Positions 17,637 to 25,547 of a stretch of DNA of 64,000 nt are shown here, one piece after another. The notes beneath the pieces are model-generated. The model was not told the DNA's origin, did not search any database, and worked only from the letters and a program-made list of their open reading frames with translations. Both the position numbers and the translations under genes were made by a program. The DNA comes from JBDFMH01 sp047238125 (GTDB lineage: Bacteria; Pseudomonadota; Alphaproteobacteria; Sphingomonadales; Sphingomonadaceae). Every line of letters starts with the position of its first letter. Within the stretch, counting starts at the first letter, position 1. The stretch spans positions 806,001 to 870,000 of the forward strand of contig NZ_JBDFMH010000001.1 of assembly GCF_047238125.1 (NCBI RefSeq), read 5' to 3'.

Positions 17637-18337
17637 TCGGTCAGCATCCAGCCGCTGGCACCGGGCGTCACCCCGAACCAGCGGCTGATCGCCTGATCGG
17701 ATAGCGCGTCCGCCGCCGGACCATCGGCCACGATCCGGCCGCCATCCACCACCAGCACCCGATCCGCCCACACACGGGCAAGCGCGAGATCGTGGATTGC
17801 CGCAACTACGGCGGCACCGCGATCGGCCTCTGCGCGCAACAGCGCCATCGTCTCGATCTGGCGGCGCGGATCGAGATTGGCGACGGGTTCGTCGAGCAGC
17901 AGTACCGCCGGCCGGGCGACCAGCGCGCGGGCGAGCAGGATGCGCGCGCGCTCCCCGGTCGAGAGCCTGTCCGCTCGCCGGTCTGCCAACGCGCGCCCAT
18001 CGACCAGTGCGAGCGCCGCTTCCACCGCCGCCGGATCGCGCGTCGCACCCAGGCCCAGCGCCACCACATCGCGGGCGGCGAGCGGCCAGGCGATCGCGCG
18101 CCCGGCGGGAGCGAATGCCAGCGCGCGAAGGCGGCGGGCGGGGGGCAGGCGATCGAGCGCGACGCCATCGATCGCCACGTCACCGCTCCCCGCGACACCG
18201 GCGATGGCGTGGAGCAGGCTCGTCTTGCCGGCCCCATTGACGCCGACGACCGCGACCAGCTTGCCGCGGTCGAGATCGAGGTCTGTCGCCTGCAGCCGGC
18301 CCTCGACCTGAAGCGCGCGGGCGACGAGGCGGGTCAT
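17624..18337 (-). CDS. btuD: ABC transporter ATPase, cobalamin/iron-siderophore type
   Basis: The ATP-hydrolysing subunit of a FecCD-type importer. The 237-residue protein has Walker A GVNGAGKTS, signature LSTGERARILLARAL, Walker B AVLLLDEPVANLD and the H-loop AIHDLALARV. The start ATG 18337 overlaps the permease stop by four bases. It is the last gene of the operon btuB-btuF-btuC-btuD behind a cobalamin riboswitch, which makes vitamin B12 or another corrinoid the most likely cargo; sequence alone would not separate it from haem or siderophore importers. Confidence 0.85.
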   Translation of the reverse strand: MTRLVARALQVEGRLQATDLDLDRGKLVAVVGVNGAGKTSLLHAIAGVAGSGDVAIDGVALDRLPPARRLRALAFAPAGRAIAWPLAARDVVALGLGATRDPAAVEAALALVDGRALADRRADRLSTGERARILLARALVARPAVLLLDEPVANLDPRRQIETMALLRAEADRGAAVVAAIHDLALARVWADRVLVVDGGRIVADGPAADALSDQAISRWFGVTPGASGWMLTDQAG

Positions 18338-19290
18338 GCGCGCCAGTCCGCGCGGGCGCGGACGATCAGCCACAGGAAGAAGGGCGCGCCGAACAGCGCG
18401 GTCAGCAGGCCGACCGGAAGCGGCCGGCCCGCCGGCGCGAACCGCACCGCCAGGTCGGCGGCCAGCAACAGCGTGGCGCCGATCGCGGCGGCGGGCAGGA
18501 TCGCGCGACCGGGATGCCCGGCGGTCGATCGCCGTGCGAGGACGGGCGCGACGAGGCCTATGAAACCGACCGCACCGCACACCGAAACTGCAGCGCCGAT
18601 CCCGACTGCGGCCACCACGACGATGCGGCGGCGCAGGCGATCGAGATCATGCCCCATGCTGCGCGCAGCTTCTTCGCCCAGCGCCAGCGCATCGAGCGCC
18701 GGGCCGTCGCGCGCCAGCAGCGCGATCGCGGCGGCGGCCGGGACAGCTACGAACGCGGCCTGAGCCAGGCTACGATCGACCAGCGATCCCATCAGCCAAT
18801 CATAGGCGTCGTAGAAGGCGAACGGGGAGGGGGCGAGCGCAAGCGCGAGCGCGGTGGCAGCGCCGGTGACCGCGCTGATCGCGACCCCAGCGAGCAGCAA
18901 GGTGGCGGTACCGGCACGCGGGCCGGCCAGCAGCAGCAACAGGCCTAGCGCAATCAGCGCTCCACCAACGCCGCCGGCCAGTAGGGCCAGCGGGGTCGCG
19001 AAGCCGAGCAGATAGGAGGTCACCACTGCCCCCAGCGCCGCGCCGCCGCTGGCCCCGGTGATGTCGGGCGATGCCAGCGGGTTGGCGAACAGTGCCTGGA
19101 TCGCGGCACCCGACGCGCCCAGCATCGCTCCATAGCTGAGCGCCAGCAGTGCGCGTGGCAGCCGCAGTTCGAGAAGGATCGTCGTCGCGAGCGCGGGATC
19201 GTCGCGCCACAATGTCGCCAGCCCGGTCGCGGGCAGCAGCAGCGCGGCCGCGAACAGCGCCGCGATCAGCACGGGCGCGATTCGCATCAT
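18334..19290 (-). CDS. btuC: FecCD/BtuC-type ABC transporter permease
   Basis: A 318-residue inner-membrane permease with about ten hydrophobic helices. The family motif region ELRLPRALLALSYGAMLGASG is at the N-terminus, and the coupling-helix region GEEAARSMGHDLDRLRRR and VGFIGLVAPVLARR follow as in BtuC/FecD. ATG 19290 overlaps the binding-protein stop (ATGA) and a second ATG follows immediately; the open frame extends upstream but lies over the neighbouring gene. Cobalamin specificity is inferred from the riboswitch upstream of the operon. Confidence 0.87.
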   Translation of the reverse strand: MMRIAPVLIAALFAAALLLPATGLATLWRDDPALATTILLELRLPRALLALSYGAMLGASGAAIQALFANPLASPDITGASGGAALGAVVTSYLLGFATPLALLAGGVGGALIALGLLLLLAGPRAGTATLLLAGVAISAVTGAATALALALAPSPFAFYDAYDWLMGSLVDRSLAQAAFVAVPAAAAIALLARDGPALDALALGEEAARSMGHDLDRLRRRIVVVAAVGIGAAVSVCGAVGFIGLVAPVLARRSTAGHPGRAILPAAAIGATLLLAADLAVRFAPAGRPLPVGLLTALFGAPFFLWLIVRARADWRA

Positions 19291-20084
19291 TGGCCGAGCG
19301 ACCGCAGCCGCGCGATCTCGGGGATCAGGCTCGGACCTAGGCAAGTCCAGCGGCGGCCCTCGGTGCGGATCCGGCGCAGGCGTGGCATTCGGGCAAGTGC
19401 GGGCTGCTTCAGCCACTGCGCTTCCCGCGACGCCTGCCCGGCGCGATAGTCGCTGGTCAGCAGCACCGCGGGCGGGCGTCGAAGCAGCGTTTCGAGATCG
19501 ATCCGCCCGCCCGGCAGCGGGCGCTGGCGATAGCCGGCCAGCGCCAGCCACTGCGCTCCAAGCCCGTCCGAAGACAGCGATCGCCCGCCGCCCGACAGAT
19601 AGATGGCGTCATGCCGCCGGCCGGGTACCGTCCGCGACAGCGCGACGATACGCGCCGCCAGCGCGCGGCCCCGATCCGACCGGCCGACCGCATTGCCGAC
19701 GATCCGGATCGATCGGACGACGTCTTCGAGCGTCGCCGGGAAGGGCAAATCGACCAGTCGCGCCCCGATCGCCTGAGCGATCCCGGCGCGATCGCGGCCG
19801 CTGCCGCCCATGGTCACGATCAGATCGGGCCTGAGCGGCGCGACCGACAGCAGGCTGCCGTCGTTCGCGCGGGTGCGACGGGCGGCCTGCCACAGCGCGC
19901 TTTCCGCCGGATCGCGGGACAGATGGGTGACGCTGGCGATCCGCACGGGATCGGCCAGCATCAGCACAAGTTCGTCGCTGCACAGGTTGAGCGACGCGAT
20001 CCGCATCGGTGCCGCGCTATGCGCCGAAGCGCACGCGCACGCCGCCATGGATGCTGCGACCAGGCGTGTTGTAGCCCACCACAT
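19287..20084 (-). CDS. btuF: Periplasmic cobalamin-binding protein (BtuF-like)
   Basis: A periplasmic binding protein of the BtuF/FepB fold; RIASLNLCSDELVLML is the usual first strand, and VTHLSRDPAESALW and PDLIVTMGGSG are typical. The start is ambiguous. ATG 20006 gives 239 residues with no export signal. ATG 20084 gives 265 residues and adds a plausible signal peptide (basic residue, then LVAASMAACACASAHSA, cleavage before AP), encoded out of frame inside the end of btuB (68 bp overlap). I prefer 20084 because an exported protein needs a signal. Neither start has a strong ribosome-binding site, consistent with coupling to btuB. Confidence 0.8.
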   Translation of the reverse strand: MWWATTRLVAASMAACACASAHSAAPMRIASLNLCSDELVLMLADPVRIASVTHLSRDPAESALWQAARRTRANDGSLLSVAPLRPDLIVTMGGSGRDRAGIAQAIGARLVDLPFPATLEDVVRSIRIVGNAVGRSDRGRALAARIVALSRTVPGRRHDAIYLSGGGRSLSSDGLGAQWLALAGYRQRPLPGGRIDLETLLRRPPAVLLTSDYRAGQASREAQWLKQPALARMPRLRRIRTEGRRWTCLGPSLIPEIARLRSLGQ

Positions 20085-21897
20085 CCTGATAGTTCGCATC
20101 GCCCAGATTCTCCACGCGCCCGAACAGTTCCAGCGCCGGCGCGATCCGGAAGGCGATCCGGGCGGAAGCCAGCACATAATCATCCAGCATCACGGTCTGC
20201 GCCGGGAATAGATCGAAATCGGTATCGCGCCGCTTTCCGACATAGCTGAGCGCGGCACCCAGCGTCAGCCGGTCGGCGGTCCAGTCCGCCACCAGATTGC
20301 CGCTGTGGCGCGGGCGGCGTACCTCGCGCTGCTGCAGCCCCGCCGCCACCTGCTGATCCTTCGCATCGAGCCAGGTGTAGTTGGCGCTGATCCGCAGCCC
20401 CTCGATCGGACGCACTTCGCCGGTCAGCTCCACGCCGCGGCGCTTCGACTTACCGGTCGCGTTGGCAGCGGACGACAGGAAGGTGGTTGAATCGAATACC
20501 GATACGATTTCGTCGCGCAGGCGGTTGGAGAAGGCGGTCACGCCGAGATCCAACACAGGGCTGCGATAGCGGACGCCCGCCTCATAGCCCTTGGAGCGTT
20601 CCGGGATCAGGTTCGGATTGCCGACGAAGCTGCCGGGGAAGAAGCCGTAGAGATCGAAGAAAGTCGGCTGCGCGATGCCCTCGCCATAGCCGGCAAAAAG
20701 GGCGAAGCGGTCGGTCGGGCGCACGATCAGGTTTGCGCGCACCGTCGTCTCGTCGGCAAAGCGGTTGAAGTCGTCGTGACGGACCGCGACATCGGCCGAC
20801 AGGATATCGAGCGAGGCGCGCCACTGGCCGACATAGGCGGTGCGGCCGCGGGTGCGGCGCTGATCGGTGAAGCCGCCGAACTGCGTGTCGCTGGTCTCGA
20901 AGCTCTCGTCCTCGCGCTCGATCCGGCCGACCAGTTCGTGTGCCACCGCGCCGGTATCGAAGCGCGCGGCAACCTGGCTGGCGACGCGGAAGCGATCGCC
21001 CTGGCTGTCGTTCAGCGGTGTAGTGCCATCCCGATTGCGATTGTCGCTGTCGAGATATTGCGCCTCGACCAGCAGCGCGAGCGGAGCGCGCGGATCGAGC
21101 CCGAGGCGCCCCCAGGCGCGCACCGCCTTCGTGTCGGTGCGGGTCGAATTGGCGGTGTCGGCGCGCAGGAAGGTGACGGGATCGGTACCGTCGAACTGGC
21201 TCTCATGACGCAGGTAACGGCCGACGATGCCGAACTCGCCATCGCTGCCGGGGCGGGCGACCGCCTTCAGGCTGATCGTGCGGGTCTCGTATCCGTCGCG
21301 ATCACCGGTGCCGCCGCCCAGGATGTCGATACCGTCCTCGCGCTGCCAGCTGGCGGTGGCGGAGACGCCGGCCTTGTCCGATCCGAACGCGGCGGACGCG
21401 ACACCACGGGCGGATTCGCGACTGCCATATTCGCCGGTCAGCGTGGCGGAGGAGGCACCGATCGGATCGGGCGTCTCGAGCGCGATAACACCGCCCAGCG
21501 CTTCCGATCCGAACAGTGCGGACTGTGGGCCGGTGATCACTTCGATCCGGCCGAGGCCGTCTGCGGCCAGCGTTTCGAACCGCGCCTCGTTGCCGGCGGC
21601 GGGATCGTTGAAGGCGATGCCGTCGATCAGGAGCAGCGTGTGGTTCGCCTCGGCCCCGCGCAGGCGGACCTGCGCCTGCGCCCCGCGCGCGCCGCTGGTC
21701 GCGACAGACACACCCGGCGCGAAGCGGATCAGGTCAGTGACGCCGACGGCCCCCAGCGCATCAATGCGATCCGCATCGATCACGGTGGCGGAGACGGCAG
21801 TTTCATCGGCCGGCACGGGTGTGAGCCCCGCGGTGACGATGATCTCAGGCGCAGCGAGGGCCGCGGCCAGCGTGGTGGTGGCGAACAGGATGGACAT
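20017..21897 (-). CDS. btuB: TonB-dependent outer membrane receptor, BtuB-like
   Basis: An outer-membrane active transporter for cobalamin. The 626-residue protein has a signal peptide (MSILFATTTLAAALAA), a TonB-box-like EIIVTAG, a plug domain (~30-145, with DLIRFAPGVSV, VRLRGAEANHTLLLIDGI and ITGPQSALFGSEALGGVI) and a 22-strand barrel ending VRVRFGA. ATG 21897 is chosen because GGAG lies nine bases upstream; an upstream in-frame TTG at 21906 is the alternative. The leader carries a cobalamin riboswitch, so expression should fall when B12 is plentiful. Confidence 0.88.
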   Translation of the reverse strand: MSILFATTTLAAALAAPEIIVTAGLTPVPADETAVSATVIDADRIDALGAVGVTDLIRFAPGVSVATSGARGAQAQVRLRGAEANHTLLLIDGIAFNDPAAGNEARFETLAADGLGRIEVITGPQSALFGSEALGGVIALETPDPIGASSATLTGEYGSRESARGVASAAFGSDKAGVSATASWQREDGIDILGGGTGDRDGYETRTISLKAVARPGSDGEFGIVGRYLRHESQFDGTDPVTFLRADTANSTRTDTKAVRAWGRLGLDPRAPLALLVEAQYLDSDNRNRDGTTPLNDSQGDRFRVASQVAARFDTGAVAHELVGRIEREDESFETSDTQFGGFTDQRRTRGRTAYVGQWRASLDILSADVAVRHDDFNRFADETTVRANLIVRPTDRFALFAGYGEGIAQPTFFDLYGFFPGSFVGNPNLIPERSKGYEAGVRYRSPVLDLGVTAFSNRLRDEIVSVFDSTTFLSSAANATGKSKRRGVELTGEVRPIEGLRISANYTWLDAKDQQVAAGLQQREVRRPRHSGNLVADWTADRLTLGAALSYVGKRRDTDFDLFPAQTVMLDDYVLASARIAFRIAPALELFGRVENLGDANYQDVVGYNTPGRSIHGGVRVRFGA

Positions 21898-22000
21898 CGA
21901 TATCAACTCCGCAACGACAGGCAGTCGTCACGGCGATCCGTAGCCACCATTGGCGCCGGATCACGCGCTGGCGGCTGGACCCGGCCGGGCGCGGACGACA

Positions 22001-22165
22001 GCGGAGGCAGGTCTCCTGGCTTGCGGGTCATCACCCGTCTCCCCGCCTTCCCGGCCGAATGGCCAGTGGCGTGTGGGGAGGGGGCTCGCCGCTCACAGTT
22101 GCGGGCACAGCGCCGGATTTCCGCCGGCTTCCCTTTTCACCCCCGTTGCCGGGGGCACCTTCGCT
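22001..22165 (-). promoter_or_regulatory. Cobalamin (AdoCbl-type) riboswitch
   Basis: Read on the minus strand the region contains the ordered cobalamin-riboswitch blocks: GGTGCC, GGTGAAAAGGGAAGCCGG, GGAAATCCGGCGCTG, the core CCCGCAACTGTGAGCGG, and the 3' B12 box AGCCAGGAGACCTGCC. It ends about 100 bases before the btuB start, leaving room for an expression platform. It is the basis for assigning the downstream operon to corrinoid uptake. Ends are approximate. Confidence 0.93.
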
Positions 22166-22286
22166 GCGGCGGGCGGTTAGGGGGATGGTGCAGTGCGGTC
22201 AAGCGGCTTGTCAGTTCGGGTGGCAGCCGCTATGCGCGCGCCTCTCTCCCGGCTGGTCGGAAACCAGCCCCAATCGGAGCCTGAAC

Positions 22287-22520
22287 ATGAAGAAGGACAT
22301 TCACCCCAAGCTGAACCGCATCACGGTTCAGATGACCGATGGCACCACGTTCGAGACGCGGTCCACCTGGGGGAACGACGGCGACACGCTGACGCTGGAC
22401 ATCGACCCTACCGTACACCCGGCCTGGACCGGCGGGCGCGGCACGATGCTGGATTCGGGCGGTCAGGTCGCGCGCTTCAACAAGCGCTTCGGCGGCCTCA
22501 CGCTCGGCGGCAAGAAGTAA
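22287..22520 (+). CDS. rpmE: 50S ribosomal protein L31
   Basis: A 77-residue large-subunit protein beginning MKKDIHPKLNRITVQMTDGT and ending FNKRFGGLTLGGKK, characteristic of alphaproteobacterial L31. It has no CxxC zinc motif, so it is the cysteine-free (C-) form. ATG 22287 is chosen because the open frame upstream overlaps the riboswitch and has no homology. A perfect hairpin follows six bases after the stop. Confidence 0.95.
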   Translation: MKKDIHPKLNRITVQMTDGTTFETRSTWGNDGDTLTLDIDPTVHPAWTGGRGTMLDSGGQVARFNKRFGGLTLGGKK

Positions 22521-22525
22521 GCAGC

Positions 22526-22548
22526 GCGGCCGGCCCCGCGCCGGCCGC
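22526..22548 (+). terminator. Terminator-like hairpin between rpmE and the XdhC gene
   Basis: A perfect 8 bp GC-only stem (GCGGCCGG / CCGGCCGC) with a 7-base loop between two convergent stops. Being symmetrical it could stop transcription from either side. There is no T-run. Confidence 0.55.
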
Positions 22549-22551
22549 CGC

Positions 22552-23487
22552 TCAGCGCCTCAGCGCGGCGACCATGCCGGCGGCGATCGACAGGGCAATC
22601 TCGGCCGGGCCGAGCGCGCCGATGTCGATTCCCGCCGGCGCGTCGATTCGGGCGAGGTCGGCATCGCTGACGCCGGCGGCGCGCAGCCGATCCAGCCGGG
22701 CGGCGTGGCTGCGCTTCGATCCCAGCGCCGCGACATAGCTGGTTGGCCGGGCCAGCGCCGCGATCAGCGCCGGATCGTCGATCTTTGGATCGTGGCTGAG
22801 CGTGACGACGGCCGTCTCGGCACCGGGGTCGAGCGCGGCGATCGCTTCATCCGGCCAGCGGGAATCGAGAGTAAGGCCTGGAAAACGCTCCTCGGTCAGG
22901 AAACGCTCTCGCGGATCGACGATGATGGTGCGTGCATCGAGCGGACCGGCATAGGCGGCCAACGCCTGCGCGATTTGCACAGCGCCCACGATGATCAGCC
23001 GGCGCGGCGGGCGGTAGCGGTTGACGAACGCGCCCTCGCGGGGATCATCGGCGATCAGGCTCTGACCACTGGCCAGATCGGTGGTGATCGCAAGCGCGCG
23101 GGCGGACGCGCGCGCTTCCGCCAGTGCGGCAAACAGCGAACGCGGGAAGCCGCCCTCGGCGACCGACTGCACGAGCACGCTGATCGCTCCGCCACAGGGC
23201 AGATGCGCTTCCCAGGCGGCATCGTCGCTGATCGTGAAATCGAGCAGCCGGCTCTCGCCGCTGGCGATGGCATCGGCCGCGGCCTGCAAAATCTCGTTCT
23301 CGACGCACCCGCCCGAGACGGAACCTTCGAAGCGCCCGTCTTCGTGCACCAGCATGTGGCTGCCGCGCGGGCGGGGGGCGGACCCCCAGGTCGAGACGAC
23401 GGTGGCGAGTGCCATGCCGCCGGGAGACTGGGCGGAGGCCAGCAGGCGATCGAGTTCGCCGGTGCCGGCGGGGGTGGGCGATATCAT
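22552..23487 (-). CDS. XdhC/CoxI-family protein
   Basis: XdhC-like proteins bind molybdenum cofactor and help sulfurate and insert it into xanthine dehydrogenase-type enzymes. The 311-residue protein has the N-terminal XdhC/CoxI domain (STWGSAPRPRGSHM and the motif SGGCVENE) and a C-terminal Rossmann domain (RRLIIVGAVQIAQALA, VVTLSHDPKIDDPAL). No molybdenum hydroxylase genes lie in the window, so the client enzyme must be elsewhere. It is convergent with rpmE and downstream of the transporter gene on the same strand, 41 bp away. Confidence 0.87.
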   Translation of the reverse strand: MISPTPAGTGELDRLLASAQSPGGMALATVVSTWGSAPRPRGSHMLVHEDGRFEGSVSGGCVENEILQAAADAIASGESRLLDFTISDDAAWEAHLPCGGAISVLVQSVAEGGFPRSLFAALAEARASARALAITTDLASGQSLIADDPREGAFVNRYRPPRRLIIVGAVQIAQALAAYAGPLDARTIIVDPRERFLTEERFPGLTLDSRWPDEAIAALDPGAETAVVTLSHDPKIDDPALIAALARPTSYVAALGSKRSHAARLDRLRAAGVSDADLARIDAPAGIDIGALGPAEIALSIAAGMVAALRR

Positions 23488-23528
23488 GCCCGCGATCTAG
23501 GCAGGCAGGTGCGCCACCGCAACGGCGC

Positions 23529-25184
23529 TCAGTCGTCGATCGTCCGGCGAAACGTCTCCGGCAGCCAGATCAGGCCGATCACGACCGTCGCCGCCGCCAC
23601 GATCACGGGATACCAGAGCCCGTAATAGATATTGCCGGTGGCCGCGACCATCGCGAACGCCGTCGTCGGCAGGAAGCCGCCGAACCAGCCATTGCCGATA
23701 TGATAGGGCAGCGACATCGACGAATAGCGGATGCGGCTGGGGAAGAGTTCGACCAGCAGCGCCGCGATCGGGCCATAGACCATCGTCACCAACAGCACGA
23801 GCGCGGTCAGGATCGCGACGACCTTCACGCGATCGATCTGCGCGGGATCGGCCTTGGCGGGGTAGCCGGCGGCGGCGAGGGTTGCGGTCAGATCTGAACG
23901 GAAGGCGGCGATATCGGCCTTGGCCGACGGCGTGGCGAGGCTGGCTTCGGGTGCCGTTAGCGCCATACCGCCAATCTGAACGACGGCAGCCGCGCCGGGC
24001 GTATCTGCCTGGGCGTAGCTGATCCCCGCCTTCGCCAGCGCTGACTTCACGATGTCGCACCCCGTCGTCTCGAAACTGTTGCGCCCGATCGGATCGAACT
24101 GGACCGAGCAGCGCGCCGGGTCGGCTGAGACGGTAACGGGAGCCGCCGCTTGCGCACGGGCGAGCGCGGGGTTGGCGGCGGTGGTGAGCGCGCCGAACAG
24201 TGGAAAATAGCTGAGGGCTGCGAGCGCGCAGCCGGCGAGGATGATAGGCTTTCGTCCAATCCGATCCGACAGCCAGCCGAAGAAGACGAAGAACGGCGTG
24301 CCGATCGCCAGCGCGATCGCGATCAGGATGTTGGCGGTCGCGCCATCCACCCGCAGCGTCTTCTCCAGGAAGAACAGCGCGTAGAACTGGCCGGTGTACC
24401 AGACCACCGCCTGCCCCGCGACCGCGCCCAGCAGTGCGATCAGCACCCAGCGCAGATTGCCCCACCGCGCGAACGCCTCCGTCAACGGGGCCTTCGATGT
24501 CGCGCCTTCGTCCTTCATCTTCTGGAACACCGGGCTTTCGGCCAGCTGAAGCCGGATCCACAGCGACACTGCCAGCAGCAGGATCGAGACCAGGAACGGC
24601 ACCCGCCAGCCCCAGGTGGCGAACGCGGCCTCGCCAATCGCGCCGCGCAGGCCGATCACGACGATCAGCGCGGCGAACAGGCCCAGCGTCGCGGTCGTCT
24701 GAATCCAGCTGGTGAAGAAGCCGCGCCGGCCGGGCGGGGCGTGTTCGGCGACATAGGTCGCGGCACCGCCATATTCGCCGCCAAGCGCCAGCCCCTGCAG
24801 CAACCGGAGCGATACCAGGATCAACGGCGCGGCGACCCCGATCGATGCATAGGAGGGCAACAGACCCACCGCGAAGGTGGACAGGCCCATGATCGCCATC
24901 GTGACCAGGAAGGTGTTCTTGCGGCCGACCAGATCGCCGATCCGCCCAAAGATCAGCGCGCCGAACGGCCGCACGGCAAAACCCGCGGCAAAGGCGGCGA
25001 GCGCCAGGATGAACCCGGTTGTCTCGTTCACGCCCGAGAAGAATATCGCGGAGATATGTGCCGCGAGCAGGCCGTACAGATAGAAATCATACCATTCGAA
25101 TATGGTGCCGAGTGAGGATGCGGCGATCACCTTGATCTCGGCCCGCGTCACCCGCGTCCGGCCCGATCCTGCCGCATCCACCAT
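23529..25184 (-). CDS. MFS transporter, metabolite:H+ symporter (MHS/ProP) family
   Basis: A 12-helix inner-membrane symporter of the MHS family, which includes carriers of dicarboxylates, alpha-ketoglutarate, proline/betaine and shikimate. Signatures are GTIFEWYDFYLYG in TM1, RPFGALIFGRIGDLVGRK in loop 2-3, and LRLLQGLALGGEYGGAATYVAEHAP. At 551 residues it is ~110 longer than usual because of an insertion between TM8 and TM9 (about residues 335-450), predicted periplasmic, with two cysteines (PARCSVQF and TTGCDIVK). The substrate cannot be told from sequence. ATG 25184 lies 167 bp from the divergent kdp leader peptide. Confidence 0.85.
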   Translation of the reverse strand: MVDAAGSGRTRVTRAEIKVIAASSLGTIFEWYDFYLYGLLAAHISAIFFSGVNETTGFILALAAFAAGFAVRPFGALIFGRIGDLVGRKNTFLVTMAIMGLSTFAVGLLPSYASIGVAAPLILVSLRLLQGLALGGEYGGAATYVAEHAPPGRRGFFTSWIQTTATLGLFAALIVVIGLRGAIGEAAFATWGWRVPFLVSILLLAVSLWIRLQLAESPVFQKMKDEGATSKAPLTEAFARWGNLRWVLIALLGAVAGQAVVWYTGQFYALFFLEKTLRVDGATANILIAIALAIGTPFFVFFGWLSDRIGRKPIILAGCALAALSYFPLFGALTTAANPALARAQAAAPVTVSADPARCSVQFDPIGRNSFETTGCDIVKSALAKAGISYAQADTPGAAAVVQIGGMALTAPEASLATPSAKADIAAFRSDLTATLAAAGYPAKADPAQIDRVKVVAILTALVLLVTMVYGPIAALLVELFPSRIRYSSMSLPYHIGNGWFGGFLPTTAFAMVAATGNIYYGLWYPVIVAAATVVIGLIWLPETFRRTIDD

Positions 25185-25351
25185 GCCGTCGCTCTCCCCG
25201 TTGTTGCGCGCCTTATGGAGCGGTGATCGCCCGCCGGTCGAGCCCCGGGCAAAATACTATGCGGATGCTATGCAAGGCACGGAAACCGATCTCGCTTTGC
25301 TACGCGCGGCGGACCTAATTGCGCGTCCTCTCGATCAGACGGAGGACGAGC

Positions 25352-25435
25352 GTGCAGGACATGATCTGGATCGCGGTGATGGCGGGGCTGGCGGCGGCAA
25401 CGCTGGCCTATGCCCGGTTGTGCGACGCTGCCTGA
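25352..25435 (+). CDS. 27-residue membrane peptide at the head of the kdp operon
   Basis: A very short ORF starting at GTG 25352 (or ATG 25361) with a strong GGAGGA at 25341-25346. The product is a single hydrophobic helix, IWIAVMAGLAAATLAYARL, followed by CDAA. It ends 12 bases before kdpF. Its ribosome-binding site, position and membrane character suggest a real peptide, perhaps an extra accessory subunit of KdpFABC. I recall similar unnamed peptides before kdpF in other proteobacteria, but this is not verified. Confidence 0.6.
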   Translation: MQDMIWIAVMAGLAAATLAYARLCDAA

Positions 25436-25447
25436 GGCACACGCGCG

Positions 25448-25537
25448 ATGACCCTCGATCTCTGGCTCGCCGCGATCACCGCGCTCGGGCTGCTCGTCTA
25501 TCTCGTGGCGGCGCTGATCCGCCCCGAACGCTTCTGA
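25448..25537 (+). CDS. kdpF: K+-transporting ATPase subunit KdpF
   Basis: A 29-residue single-helix peptide (LWLAAITALGLLVYLVAAL) ending RPERF, the characteristic KdpF tail. KdpF packs against KdpA and stabilises the KdpFABC complex. It is followed by kdpA after 10 bases that include a GAGGA ribosome-binding site. Confidence 0.9.
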   Translation: MTLDLWLAAITALGLLVYLVAALIRPERF

Positions 25538-25547
25538 GGACGCTGAC

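Noticed and set aside
17624..21897. Haem or siderophore uptake system
   Set aside because: The transporter subunits alone would allow it, but the cobalamin riboswitch upstream makes corrinoid uptake the better reading.
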